A stretch of DNA of 64,000 nt from CF-46 sp963760735. GTDB lineage: Bacteria > Chloroflexota > Limnocylindria > Limnocylindrales > CSP1-4. How positions within the stretch are numbered: position 1 is the first letter of the stretch; every line of letters begins with the position of its first letter. The stretch lies in the NCBI GenBank assembly GCA_963760735.1, contig CAVXEB010000002.1, forward strand, positions 310,001-374,000, written 5' to 3'. Of the stretch, positions 16,074 through 25,091 are shown one piece after another. The notes beneath the pieces are model-generated. The model ran no database searches. It was not told the origin of the DNA and was given only the letters and a program-made list of their open reading frames with translations. The translations under genes and the position numbers were made by a program.

Positions 16074-16787
16074 TCAGGCGGGAACCGCTTCGGGCGGGCG
16101 ACGGAACACGTAGCCGACACCCCGGACCGTGTGGATGAACTTCGGGGCGGCTGCGTCGTCCTCGAGGGTCGAGCGGAGCCAGTGGACATGGACGTCGACC
16201 GTCCGCGTCTCGCCGGCGTAGTCGTAGCCCCAGACGTGCTCGAGGAGCTGGTCCCGGGTGAACGCCTGGCCCGGGTTGCGAAGGAGGAAGACGAGGAGTT
16301 CGAAGGCCTTCGGCTTGATCGGCAGGGCCTCGCCGTCGCGGAGGAGACGATGCCCGGCGAGGTCGACCTGGACGCGGCCGAGATCGACGACGGCCGGCCC
16401 GCCGGACCGCGGCGTCGCGGCCTGCTCGGAGCGCCGGAACAGGGCCCGGATGCGGGCGGACAGCTCGCGGAGCGAGAAGGGCTTCGTGACGTAGTCGTCG
16501 GCGCCGAGCTCGAGCCCCACGACCTTGTCGAGCTCGCTGTCCTTCGCGGTGAGCATCACGATCGGCACGCCCGACTCGGCGCGGATGATCCGGCAGACCT
16601 CGATCCCCGACAGCTCGGGCAGCATCAGGTCGAGCAGGACGAGGTCCGGGTGCTCGGCGCGGAACCGGGTCAGGGCGACCCGGCCGTCGGCCGCCTGCAC
16701 GACGTGGAAGCCCTCCGCCTCGAGCGCCTCCGCGAGCGTCTCGCGGAGCGTCGTCTCGTCCTCCACGACGAGAATCGTTCGTGCCAT
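16074..16787 (-). CDS. OmpR-family response regulator, RegX3/PhoB-like
   Basis: The 237-residue regulator has a receiver with Glu9-Asp10, phospho-acceptor Asp53 (LLDLMLP), the conserved Thr in VMLTAKD and Lys in DDYVTKPF, then a winged helix (KAFELLVFLLRNPGQ, HVWGYDYAGETRTVDVHVHW, IHTVRGVGYVF). The TRTVDVHVHWLR recognition helix is that of RegX3/PhoP-class phosphate regulators. Its natural partner would be a SenX3-like kinase, and the only orphan one here is at 5712-7127. That pairing is inference. Its PiT-remnant neighbour supports a former phosphate locus. Confidence 0.87.
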   Translation of the reverse strand: MARTILVVEDETTLRETLAEALEAEGFHVVQAADGRVALTRFRAEHPDLVLLDLMLPELSGIEVCRIIRAESGVPIVMLTAKDSELDKVVGLELGADDYVTKPFSLRELSARIRALFRRSEQAATPRSGGPAVVDLGRVQVDLAGHRLLRDGEALPIKPKAFELLVFLLRNPGQAFTRDQLLEHVWGYDYAGETRTVDVHVHWLRSTLEDDAAAPKFIHTVRGVGYVFRRPPEAVPA

Positions 16788-16851
16788 CGCCGTGAATCCT
16801 AGCGAGCCGTGTTAACGAGCGGTTCGCGTCGCCATCGACCGCCCCGCGCCG

Positions 16852-18363
16852 TCAGGCGGGGCTCGGCGTCCCCAGCGTCGCCACGGCGGCATCCAGACGA
16901 GCCAGTGTCCGGTCGCGCCCAAGGGCGACGAGCGTGTCGAACAGCGGTGGCGTCGCGGTCCGGCCGGTCGTGGCGACCCGGATCGCCATGAACAGGTCCC
17001 CCGCCTTCCAGCCACGCGCCTCGACGAGGGCCCGGAGCGGCGGCTCGAGCTCGTCCACCTCCCAGGTCACCGTATCGTGGGCGGCGAGGACGTCGCGGGC
17101 CGCGATCAGGCCCTCGCGCGTGGTCGCGGCGTCCCACCGCTTCGGCACGAGGGCCGCCGAGTCCACGGGCACGGTCTCGGTCCACAGGAAGCCGACGAGG
17201 TCGACGATCGCCGCCAGGGTCGGCAGGCGCTCCCGGATGATCGGCAGAAGCACGACGATCTCGTCGTCGGACGGCAGCCGATCGATCCGCCCGTCGTCCA
17301 CGGCCGCCTGGAGGAACGGCCGCAACCGGTCGATCAGGTCGTCGGCGTCGAGCTTCCGGATCCACTGCCCGTTCAACCACTCGAGGCGGTCGCGATCGAA
17401 CCTAGCTCCGCCCTTCTGGACCTTGTCGATGTCGAACCGGGCGACGACCTCGTCGAGCGACAGCACGTCCTCCTCGGTGCCGGGGCTCCAGCCGAGGTAC
17501 GCGAGGTAGTTGAGCAGGCCCTCGCGGATGAACCCCTGGGCCCGGTAGTCGTCGACGGCGGTCTGGCTCTTGCGCTTGCTCATCTTCGTGCCGTCGGCGT
17601 TGAGGATCAGCGGCAGGTGGCCGAAGACCGGGACCGGATGGCCGAGCGCCTCGAACAGGAGGATGTGCTTCGGGGTGTTCGGCACGTGGTCCTCGCCACG
17701 GATCACGTGGCTGATCTCCATCGCGGCGTCGTCGACGACCACGGTGAAGTGGTAGAGCGGCGTGCCGTCCGCCCGGAGGATCACGAAGTCGCCGCCGAGA
17801 TTGGCCGTGTCGATCTCGATCCGGTCGCGGATCAGGTCGTTCCACCCGACGACCCCGGCCCGGACGCGGAAGCGGGTCGCGGGCCGGCGGCCCTCGCCGA
17901 GGCGCGCCGCGCGCTCCTCGGCGGTCAGGTTCGCGCAGCGCCCGACGTAGCGGGGCGGGAGCCTGGCCGCCTCCTGGGCCTTCCGGTCGGCCTCGAGCTC
18001 GTCCGGCGTGCAGAAGCACGGATAGGCGAAGTCGGCGGCGAGGAGTCGGTCCGCCGCCACCCGGTACAGGTCGAGGCGCTCCATCTGGCGATACGGGCCG
18101 AACGGGCCGTGGTCGCCATCGCCGGACACCTCCGGTCCCTCGTCCCACGCGATCCCGAGCCAGTCGAGGCCCTCGAGAATGTCGCGCTCGAAGGCCGTCG
18201 TCGATCGGGCGACGTCCGTGTCCTCCAGGCGGAAGATGAACGTCCCGCCAACGTGGCGGGCGAACAGGTAGTTGAACAGCGCCGTCCGCGCGGTCCCGAT
18301 GTGGAGGGGGCCGGTCGGGCTGGGCGCGATCCGGACACGGATCGAGTGGTCGTCGTCGGGCAT
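16852..18363 (-). CDS. gltX: Glutamyl-tRNA synthetase
   Basis: The 503-residue class I synthetase has the HIGH-type motif PTGPLHIGTARTALF (HIGT at 21-24), the Rossmann domain with RLEDTD (45-50) and RGEDHVPNTP, and the KMSKR loop (260-264), followed by an all-helical anticodon-binding region (about 330-500). It loads glutamate on tRNA-Glu and, if GatCAB is present, on tRNA-Gln. A CxC pair (CFC, 117-119) occurs at the zinc-site position, but the second part of the zinc motif is not clear. ATG 18363 gives a short seven-residue lead. Length is normal. Confidence 0.95.
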   Translation of the reverse strand: MPDDDHSIRVRIAPSPTGPLHIGTARTALFNYLFARHVGGTFIFRLEDTDVARSTTAFERDILEGLDWLGIAWDEGPEVSGDGDHGPFGPYRQMERLDLYRVAADRLLAADFAYPCFCTPDELEADRKAQEAARLPPRYVGRCANLTAEERAARLGEGRRPATRFRVRAGVVGWNDLIRDRIEIDTANLGGDFVILRADGTPLYHFTVVVDDAAMEISHVIRGEDHVPNTPKHILLFEALGHPVPVFGHLPLILNADGTKMSKRKSQTAVDDYRAQGFIREGLLNYLAYLGWSPGTEEDVLSLDEVVARFDIDKVQKGGARFDRDRLEWLNGQWIRKLDADDLIDRLRPFLQAAVDDGRIDRLPSDDEIVVLLPIIRERLPTLAAIVDLVGFLWTETVPVDSAALVPKRWDAATTREGLIAARDVLAAHDTVTWEVDELEPPLRALVEARGWKAGDLFMAIRVATTGRTATPPLFDTLVALGRDRTLARLDAAVATLGTPSPA

Positions 18364-18589
18364 CCGCGCAAGGGTAGCGCGGCAAACGTGCCGGGCCCGG
18401 GCCGGGCGTTCAGCGCGTCAACCAGCGGCCGGACGGGCCTCGACGGCGAAGAACACGTGCCCGGGTCCGGCCCGTTCAGCCGACGACTCGCGCGCCGGGC
18501 GCGTCGTCGGGCCGACGCTGTCCACTTCGGGGGTTGTTCCAGCCCCTGGGCGCGTGAGCGTTCGGGCGGGGTGGGAGCGCCCGCGACGA

Positions 18590-19321
18590 TCAGCGGGCCG
18601 GCACCTTGTGGAACAGGGCCGGATCGGCCTCCCCGCGCAGGACGTGGACGAGCGCGGCCGGTCGCAAGCCGAGGGTGGCGCGGCCACGAGGCCCGTCCAG
18701 GGTCAGCGAGTCGAGCGATTCCGAGCGGGCGAGGACCGTGATCGACGCGCCGGGCGTCAGGGCGCGTGCCTCGAGGTAGGACAGCAGCCCGGCGTCCTCC
18801 TCCGCCTCCTCGGTGATCCGGTAGATCGTGGCCCGCTGGCCGCCCTCGATCATGCTGAGCGGCGTCCCCGTCGGCCGCAGACGGGCCGTCTCCGCGTCGA
18901 TCGGGTTGCCGTGCGGGCAGGTCGGCGGGTGGCCGAGCATCTCGTCGAGGCGGGCCTCGACCCGCGGCGAGAGGGCTCCCTGGAGGCGGGCCGCTTCTTC
19001 GTCCGATTCCGCCCAGCCGAGCCCGACGACAGATGTGAGCAGCCACTCGAGGAGCGCGTGCCGGCGGAAGATCCCGTCGGCGGCCGCCCGGCCGGCATTC
19101 GTGAGCACGAGGTCGCGACCGTCGGCCTGCCGGACGAGCCCGTCCGCCACGAGGCGCCGGAACATCTCGCTCGATGCCTGGGTCGAGACGCCGAGGTGAC
19201 GGCCGACCTGGGCCGCCTTGACGTGCGAGCCGTCGCCGGCCATCACCCGGAGGGCGAGCAGGTACTCCTGGGCCGCGCTCGAGAGGTCATGGCTGTCGTG
19301 GCGGCGGCTCATCGCGTTCAT
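18590..19321 (-). CDS. DtxR/MntR-family metal-dependent transcriptional regulator
   Basis: The 243-residue regulator has an N-terminal winged helix (about 15-75; VGRHLGVSTQASSEMFRRL), a dimerisation and metal-binding domain with His88 and the diagnostic CPHGNPI (135-141), and a C-terminal FeoA/SH3-like domain (about 150-240). These features fit iron- or manganese-responsive DtxR/IdeR/MntR repressors. Candidate targets are unknown, though a VIT1-type iron transporter lies at the far end of the window. The start overlaps the end of the upstream J-domain gene by 26-35 bases, depending on which of two close ATGs is used. Confidence 0.88.
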   Translation of the reverse strand: MNAMSRRHDSHDLSSAAQEYLLALRVMAGDGSHVKAAQVGRHLGVSTQASSEMFRRLVADGLVRQADGRDLVLTNAGRAAADGIFRRHALLEWLLTSVVGLGWAESDEEAARLQGALSPRVEARLDEMLGHPPTCPHGNPIDAETARLRPTGTPLSMIEGGQRATIYRITEEAEEDAGLLSYLEARALTPGASITVLARSESLDSLTLDGPRGRATLGLRPAALVHVLRGEADPALFHKVPAR

Positions 19322-20666
19322 GGTACGTGGCGCGGGATGAGCCGAGGCGCGGAACGACCATCGCGTAGACCACGCCGGCCGCCCAGCCGAGCACGATCAC
19401 CGTCGTCAGGACTGCGGCGCTCGCCTCGGGCTCGCGGGCCCCGCCGCCGGCGCTCAGGAGGATCGCTGCCGGCACGCCGAGCACGACGGTCGCGATCGTG
19501 CCGTGGGCGGCCCAGAGGGCGAGCCGCGGCAGGGCGAGGAGGAGGACCAGCAGGGCGAGATCGACGACCCACGTCCCGGGCGACGACAGCTCGCCGCACG
19601 ACGCGGCGAACCGCCCGCAGCCGGTCTGCTCCCCGATCCCGACCGACGCCGCGAGGGCGAGCGGCGGCCAGCCGAGGAGCGCGATCGCGAGGCGACCGGC
19701 CGGGGTCGTCGGGAGCCGGAGATACGGGCCGCGGAACGGCCGGTCGGGTGGCGGCTGGTCGACCCAGGTCCGGCGATCGGCCGGCGGCGGTGCCGAGCCT
19801 CCGACGCCGGCTCCGGATTGCGACTCCGCGCCGCGGGCGCCAGCCCTCGCGCCGGCGGCCGCCGCCGTTGACGCTGCGGGCCGCGGCGGGGAGCCGGCCC
19901 GGGCGTCCGTCCACGTCGGGGCTGCCGGCCGGTCGGGCGCGGCGGCTGGTGCGTGATCCGATGGAGCGTCGGCGCCGGGATCCACGCCATCGGCGGGTCG
20001 GGCGTCGTCGGCCGCGTCGTCGGGGATCCAGCCGTTCGCGCCGCGGCGCGCTCGCCGCTGGTACTCCGGCCCGTGCTTGCGGGGATCGGCGTACTCCTTC
20101 GGGTTGATCGTCCAGTACGTGCCGCTCGAGGCGCCATACCAGGTCGCCCCGCTCCAGCCCGGCTCGAACGGCTCCTCGTCGACGGCGTCGTACGAGGTGG
20201 AATACGGGGTCGCCTTGTTCGGCGCGCGGCGCCGGCCCGTGGAGCGTCGGGAGCGGGTGGAGCCCGACGGCGGCGGCCCGTCGGTCGAGCCGGCCGCGGC
20301 CCCCGAGCCGGCCGCGGCGCCGGCACCCGCGTCCGCGGCGGGGCCCGGCCGGCCGGTCGGTCGAGCACCGGGGCGACGGCCGTCCGCGCGCCCGGACGCC
20401 CGGGCCCGGTCGGGATCCGCCTGCCACGGCTCGGTGGGCGGCGCGGGCGCCGGACGGGAGGGCCTGCTCCCCGGTCGGCGCCGGGCGCTCGGGCCGAGGA
20501 GCTGCTCGTACGCCGACTGGATTGCGAGGAACCGCGGCACCGCGGTCTCCCCGGCCGTATCGGGGTGGTTGGCCTTCGCCAGCCGGCGATACGCCCGGCG
20601 GATGTCGTCGATGCTCGCGCCCGGGTTCAGCCCCAGCGTCCGCCACGGATCCGCGTTCGAAGTCAT
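19287..20666 (-). CDS. Membrane-anchored J-domain protein
   Basis: The 459-residue protein has an N-terminal J domain (about 5-62) with HPD at about 34-36, a long Pro/Ala/Gly/Asp-rich disordered region (about 65-300) containing an aromatic patch (GWSGATWYGASSGTYWTINP), and a C-terminal block of three or four predicted membrane helices (about 330-440; LAIALLGWPPLALAASVGIG, VVDLALLVLLLALPRLALWA). An N-terminal J domain on a C-terminally anchored protein suggests recruitment of DnaK to the inner membrane. The client is unknown. It overlaps the downstream DtxR-type gene, implying co-transcription. Confidence 0.75.
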   Translation of the reverse strand: MTSNADPWRTLGLNPGASIDDIRRAYRRLAKANHPDTAGETAVPRFLAIQSAYEQLLGPSARRRPGSRPSRPAPAPPTEPWQADPDRARASGRADGRRPGARPTGRPGPAADAGAGAAAGSGAAAGSTDGPPPSGSTRSRRSTGRRRAPNKATPYSTSYDAVDEEPFEPGWSGATWYGASSGTYWTINPKEYADPRKHGPEYQRRARRGANGWIPDDAADDARPADGVDPGADAPSDHAPAAAPDRPAAPTWTDARAGSPPRPAASTAAAAGARAGARGAESQSGAGVGGSAPPPADRRTWVDQPPPDRPFRGPYLRLPTTPAGRLAIALLGWPPLALAASVGIGEQTGCGRFAASCGELSSPGTWVVDLALLVLLLALPRLALWAAHGTIATVVLGVPAAILLSAGGGAREPEASAAVLTTVIVLGWAAGVVYAMVVPRLGSSRATYHERDEPPPRQP

Positions 20667-20738
20667 CGGGTCAAGGATGCATCCACGCCCGGCATCGCGT
20701 CAGCGGAACCGGATCGGGGCCAGGGCTCCCGAACGTCG

Positions 20739-21908
20739 CTAGATCCGCTCTCCGAGCGGGGCCAGGTCGAAGTCGGCGATCGACTCCGCCCCGACGCGGC
20801 CGTGCGGGTCCAGGTCGACGGGGCGGTGATAGCGGGCGAGGACGCGCAGGGCCTGGCCGTCGAGCACGCCCGCCTGGGCGAGCACCTCGACCGTCGCCGC
20901 CCACGTCCCGCGCTCGTACCCGTCGCCGTCCTCGACCTTCAGGGCGATGCCGGATGCACCGGCCGGCGACGGGGCGGCGCCCGGCAGCAGCGCCAGGCCG
21001 CGCAGCGCCTCCATGCCGCCCTTGCTGACGACGCGGCCCTCGGCGGCCTTCATCAGGGACGTGTCGAGGCGGTCGCGCGTCCCGCCGACCATCTCGGGAT
21101 GGGCGAGCATCGCGTCGCGCACGAGGGACAGCGCCGGCGCGAGCGACGAGCGAGCGTCGGCGGAGGACACGGCCGACGGATCCGCCAGGAGCGCATACGC
21201 CCGGCCGATCTCGCGCAGCGAGAAGGCGTACGTCGCGACGCCGCAGCCGTCGATCGCGGTCCGGAGCTTCGCGGCCGTCGTCCCGAACGTCCGGGCGACG
21301 ACCGCGCGGTAGGCGACCTGGGCGGGATGGTTGTCGAGCCAGTACGCCTCGGGATCCCAGCCCTTGAGCCGCGCCAGCAGAAGGAACACGGAGTGCTGGC
21401 CCGAGCACATGTGGCGGACCGGGCTCGCCTTCTCGCCGTCGCGGGCGAGCCTCGCCGCGGTCAGCGCGTCGAGCGGCATTCCCTCCGAACCCGTGGCGAT
21501 CAGGGCCTGGCTGACGCCGGCCCGCCGGTACATCGCCTGGAGCGTCCGGACGTGGAGGTCCTCGCCGGAGTGCGAGCTCGCCATCAGCGCGAGCTCGGCG
21601 GGCTCCAGGTCGAACGCCTCGATCCCGCCGGCCTCGATCAGCGCCACCACGCCGAACGGTTTCACGCAGCTCCGGAGATTGGCGACCCGGTCCGGGTCGC
21701 CGAGGCCGCGGATCAGGATGCCGTCGACGTCGACCTGGACGATGTCGCCGCGATGGACGCTCTCCTCGATCCCGCCGCGAACCTGACGGACGAGGACCGG
21801 ACCAGGCTTCCGCCCGCCCGAGCGACCGGCGGCGCCGGCCCGCGGCGTCGCCGCGCGTCGGGTGGCGCCGGGTGCCGAGGCCTGGCCGGGATCGTCGATC
21901 GTCGTCAC
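20739..21908 (-). CDS. L-asparaginase (Asparaginase_II / thermolabile AnsA-like family)
   Basis: The 389-residue protein matches the R. etli-type asparaginase family, which is unrelated to the classical bacterial type II enzymes: a Gly/Arg-rich lead of about 35 residues, then VRGGIEESVHRGDIVQVD, the conserved RSCVKPF motif, ASSHSGEDLH, GHCSGQHS-like CSGQHS and DGCGVATYAFSL. It should hydrolyse asparagine to aspartate and ammonia in the cytoplasm. The start is GTG (21908); a start nearer the domain is possible because the first 35 residues are low-complexity. Divergent from upp. Confidence 0.85.
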   Translation of the reverse strand: MTTIDDPGQASAPGATRRAATPRAGAAGRSGGRKPGPVLVRQVRGGIEESVHRGDIVQVDVDGILIRGLGDPDRVANLRSCVKPFGVVALIEAGGIEAFDLEPAELALMASSHSGEDLHVRTLQAMYRRAGVSQALIATGSEGMPLDALTAARLARDGEKASPVRHMCSGQHSVFLLLARLKGWDPEAYWLDNHPAQVAYRAVVARTFGTTAAKLRTAIDGCGVATYAFSLREIGRAYALLADPSAVSSADARSSLAPALSLVRDAMLAHPEMVGGTRDRLDTSLMKAAEGRVVSKGGMEALRGLALLPGAAPSPAGASGIALKVEDGDGYERGTWAATVEVLAQAGVLDGQALRVLARYHRPVDLDPHGRVGAESIADFDLAPLGERI

Positions 21909-22063
21909 GGGTCCCGCGAGGATACTGCGACCGGACAGCCCCGACCGCGATCATCGGGGCACCAACGCCGTCGGGACGGCCACCCTTGCTAGGATGCGCG
22001 GGCCGGTCCCGCCGTCGTCGATGCCGCCACCGCGTCGCCGGGAGCCGCCAGCCGGAGGTCCTC

Positions 22064-22714
22064 GTGTCGTCGCCAGCCACGCTCCACGTCTCGACCCATC
22101 CGGCCGTCCGCCACAAGCTGGCGATCCTTCGCGACGAGCACACGGAGCCGAAGAAGTTCCGCGAGGTCGTCCGTGAGCTGTCGTGGCTGCTCGGGTACGA
22201 GGCCCTGGCCGACGCGAGGGTCCGCCCGCGCACGATCACGACCCCCATCGAGGAGATGGAGGCGGAGGAGCTCGGCGACCGGATCGGCCTCGTCCCGATC
22301 CTCCGGGCCGGCCTCGGCATGGTCGACGCGATGCTCGAGCTGATGCCCACGGCCGAGGTCTGGCACCTCGGGCTGTTCCGCGACGAGCGGACGCTCCGGC
22401 CCGTCGAGTACTACAACAAGCTGCCGGACTCGGCGTCCGTCGATCTCTGCCTGATCCTCGACCCGATGCTCGCCACCGGCGGCTCGGCAACCGCGGCCAT
22501 CGAGGTCCTGAAGCGCTGGGGCGCGGTCCAGCCGGTCCGGATCAAGCTCGTCAACCTGATCGCGGCGCCGGAGGGCGTGGCGGCGGTGTCCGCGGCGCAT
22601 CCGGACGTCGAGATCCACTGCGCAGCGCTCGATCGCCAGCTGAACGAGAAGGGCTACATCATGCCGGGCCTCGGTGACGCCGGCGACCGCCAGTTCGGAA
22701 CCGGGAAGGCGTGA
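22064..22714 (+). CDS. upp: Uracil phosphoribosyltransferase
   Basis: The 216-residue enzyme converts uracil and PRPP to UMP. It has the PRPP loop DPMLATGGSA (133-142), the flexible arm region (PRTITTPIEEM), PILRAGLGMVDAM, and the uracil-binding C-terminus GYIMPGLGDAGDRQFGT. The GTG start (22064) has a good ribosome site (GGAGG at 22054-22058) and gives the standard length; upstream in-frame sequence is not family-like. The gene is translationally coupled (GTGA overlap, 22711-22714) to a membrane protein. It links to the possible pyrimidine-degradation island at 26-38 kb only by theme. Confidence 0.95.
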   Translation: MSSPATLHVSTHPAVRHKLAILRDEHTEPKKFREVVRELSWLLGYEALADARVRPRTITTPIEEMEAEELGDRIGLVPILRAGLGMVDAMLELMPTAEVWHLGLFRDERTLRPVEYYNKLPDSASVDLCLILDPMLATGGSATAAIEVLKRWGAVQPVRIKLVNLIAAPEGVAAVSAAHPDVEIHCAALDRQLNEKGYIMPGLGDAGDRQFGTGKA

Positions 22715-24297
22715 CGGCCCGCACGCTCACCCTCGGCGGGACGCCCTACCCGCTGGTCCTGCCCAGCATCCGCGACCCGCGGTTGCACGTGGCTGCCGTG
22801 ATCATCACGATCCATGTCCTCGGCCAGGTCGGGCTGCACTTCCGGGTGAGCGTGCCGCAGATCCTCGCGGCGATCCTGACGACGGCGATCATCGAGGTCG
22901 TCCTGACGTTCCGCCAGAGCCGGGCGATCGTCTGGCCGGCGAGCGCGATGCTCACCGGCAGCGGCGTGGCGCTGATCCTGCGCGTCGTCGGGACCCCGCC
23001 GGACCAGCCGTGGAACACCGATGGCTGGTACGTCTTCGCCGGTGTCGCGGCGTTCTCGCTGCTGACGAAGTACGTGATCCGCTATCGCGGCTCGCATGTC
23101 TTCAACCCGTCGAACATCGGGCTCGTGGTCGCGTTCCTGGTCCTCGGCAGCACGCGGGTCGAGCCGCTCGACTTCTGGTGGGCGCCGCTGAACGGCTGGA
23201 TGCTGCTCGCGTACGCGGTGATCATCGGCGGTGGGCTCCTGATCACCCGCCGCCTCCGCCTCCTCGCCCTCGCGGCCACGTTCTGGCTGGCGCTCACCGC
23301 CGGCGTCGGGCTGCTCGCCGCGTCCGGTCACTGCATGACCGCCAACTGGGCGTTCGCGCCGGTCTGCGGCGTCGACTTCTGGCGGGTGATCGTGTTCTCG
23401 CCGGAGATCATGATCTTCCTGTTCTTCATGATCACGGACCCGAAGACCGTGCCCGCCGGCCAGGTCGGGCGGGTGGTGTTCGGGCTCCTCGTGGCCGTCG
23501 CGAGCACGCTCCTGCTGGCACCGCAGACGAACGAGTGGTGGACGAAGGTGGCGCTCCTGTCGGGGCTGGTCGTCATCTGCGCGATCCGGCCCGTGCTCGA
23601 TCGGCTCCTGCCCGAGCCGCGGTCGACGGCGGACGACCTCCGGCGGTTCGTGAGCGGCATCGGCGGTGGCGGCACCCGGGCGGGCGTCGCCCGCGGCGCC
23701 GGTCGCGTCGCCCTCGCGCTCGCTGCCGTCCTCGTGCTCGGTGTCGGGATCGTGGTCGCCGGCGCGCCGGCCCGCGGCTTCGTGCCCGACACCTCGGAGG
23801 TCCTCGACCGGGTGCCCCACGAGGTCGATCCCGCGACGTTCCCGGCGATCTCCGTCGAGCAGGACGTGGCCGACTGGGACCACGAGATCGTCGGCTCGGG
23901 CGCCCGCGACATCGTCCAGACGCTCGGCGAGAACCTCGAGCTCGAGAACCAGGCCCTGCTCCGGCGCGACGGCGGCATCCTGGCAGCCGTCGACCACGGT
24001 GACCGGCTGACGGAGATGCAGGCCCGCCTCGCCGATGCCACCGCGACCGGCCGCACGGTCGTCGACCACTACCGGTTCGACGACCTGACGATGAAGCTGA
24101 TCGTGCCGTTCGGCGTCCAGACCGGCCTCAGCCTCGGGCTCGAGTCGCGCGGCACGGTCACCGAGGAGACGTATGACGCGTCCGGCTCGCTGGTCGACCG
24201 CCGCGAGATGCCGTTCGCGAAGACCTTCGTGATGCGCCGGGCGACCGGCAATCGCTGGCTCAACGTCGGCGTCCTGCCCGTGGGCACCGGCGGCTGA
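22711..24297 (+). CDS. RnfD/UnbU-like multi-pass membrane protein with C-terminal soluble domain
   Basis: The 528-residue protein has about nine predicted membrane helices in residues 25-295. It carries motifs of the NqrB/RnfD/UnbU family: SHVFNPSNIGLV (128-139) and MITDPKTVPAG (240-250). A further helix (about 331-352) leads to an uncharacterised extracytoplasmic or cytoplasmic domain (about 355-528). Family members hold flavin or quinone in ion-pumping redox complexes, but the covalent-FMN Thr motif of NqrB was not found and no other rnf or nqr gene is present. It starts at a GTG overlapping the upp stop. Redox role is inference; UnbU-like proteins of unknown role are an equal alternative. 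Confidence 0.65.
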   Translation: MTARTLTLGGTPYPLVLPSIRDPRLHVAAVIITIHVLGQVGLHFRVSVPQILAAILTTAIIEVVLTFRQSRAIVWPASAMLTGSGVALILRVVGTPPDQPWNTDGWYVFAGVAAFSLLTKYVIRYRGSHVFNPSNIGLVVAFLVLGSTRVEPLDFWWAPLNGWMLLAYAVIIGGGLLITRRLRLLALAATFWLALTAGVGLLAASGHCMTANWAFAPVCGVDFWRVIVFSPEIMIFLFFMITDPKTVPAGQVGRVVFGLLVAVASTLLLAPQTNEWWTKVALLSGLVVICAIRPVLDRLLPEPRSTADDLRRFVSGIGGGGTRAGVARGAGRVALALAAVLVLGVGIVVAGAPARGFVPDTSEVLDRVPHEVDPATFPAISVEQDVADWDHEIVGSGARDIVQTLGENLELENQALLRRDGGILAAVDHGDRLTEMQARLADATATGRTVVDHYRFDDLTMKLIVPFGVQTGLSLGLESRGTVTEETYDASGSLVDRREMPFAKTFVMRRATGNRWLNVGVLPVGTGG

Positions 24298-24308
24298 GGC
24301 CTCCCATC

Positions 24309-25076
24309 GTGGATCGTCGGCCGGCCGCCATGCTCATGGCGACGCTCCTCATCGTCGCGGGCTGCGGCGCGACGGGTCCCGGGCCGGCCGGGACGGGTGG
24401 GGCCGCGACCCCTCCCGCCGCGAGCAATCGCCCCGCCACGTCGCACGGCACCTCGGCGAAGCCGTCGGCGGATCCGGCGACCGCCGCGATCGCGGCGTTC
24501 ATCGCCTTCGCCTCCAGGCGAGATGCGACGTATCAGGCGACCTTCACCGGGCAAAGCCGCCACACCGTCGACATCCTGCCCATCACGAAGGGCCTCCTCC
24601 AGGTGAACGGGCGCGATGTCCTCGTCCGGGCGACCTTCACGTTCAAGGGAGGAGCCAAGGACACCGTCGAGCACCGATCGGTCGCCGGCAAGGCGTGGCT
24701 GCGCGAGGTCCCGCACGCCTGGCAGCGCCTGAGCGGGTTCGGTGCCGCCCAATCGATGGCGGCGTTCCCCGCGGTCCGCGGCCCGGCCGACGTCACGTAC
24801 CTCGGCCCGACGACGGTCGGCGGCAAGACGCTCTACAAGGTCCGGGTGGCGTCGGCGATCGTCAATCCCGTGATGATTCCCGCGTCGAACCTGACCGAGG
24901 TCGTGGTCACCGATCCCGAGCTGGCCGTCCTGATCGACGCTTCCGGGGGACCCGTCACGGGGACGGGTCTGATCATCGGCCGGGGCCGCGTCTCCGGGCG
25001 GCTCCAGGAGATCGCGATCGACCTGGACGTCTCCTTCACGAAGGTCGGGCAGCCGGTCACGATCGCCGCGCCGTGA
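24309..25076 (+). CDS. Lipoprotein, unknown function
   Basis: The 255-residue protein has a lipoprotein signal (LLIVAGCGA, Cys at residue 19), a Pro/Ser/Ala-rich spacer to about residue 55, then a mixed alpha/beta domain with long amphipathic strands (VRATFTFKGGAKDTVEHRS, VTYLGPTTVGGKTLYKVRV). The layout resembles LppX/LprG/LolA-like half-barrel lipid-binding lipoproteins, but no diagnostic motif was confirmed. It begins 11 bases after the RnfD-like gene, so it is probably its partner. The GTG start at 24309 is weak; ATG 24330 is possible and still leaves a complete signal. Confidence 0.62.
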   Translation: MDRRPAAMLMATLLIVAGCGATGPGPAGTGGAATPPAASNRPATSHGTSAKPSADPATAAIAAFIAFASRRDATYQATFTGQSRHTVDILPITKGLLQVNGRDVLVRATFTFKGGAKDTVEHRSVAGKAWLREVPHAWQRLSGFGAAQSMAAFPAVRGPADVTYLGPTTVGGKTLYKVRVASAIVNPVMIPASNLTEVVVTDPELAVLIDASGGPVTGTGLIIGRGRVSGRLQEIAIDLDVSFTKVGQPVTIAAP

Positions 25077-25091
25077 CCCGGCGCCGTCGGA

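Noticed and set aside
18364..18589. 89-codon minus-strand frame between gltX and the DtxR-type gene
   Set aside because: Overlaps the regulator's C-terminus in another frame and has no recognisable composition or start signal; the gap otherwise shows nothing.
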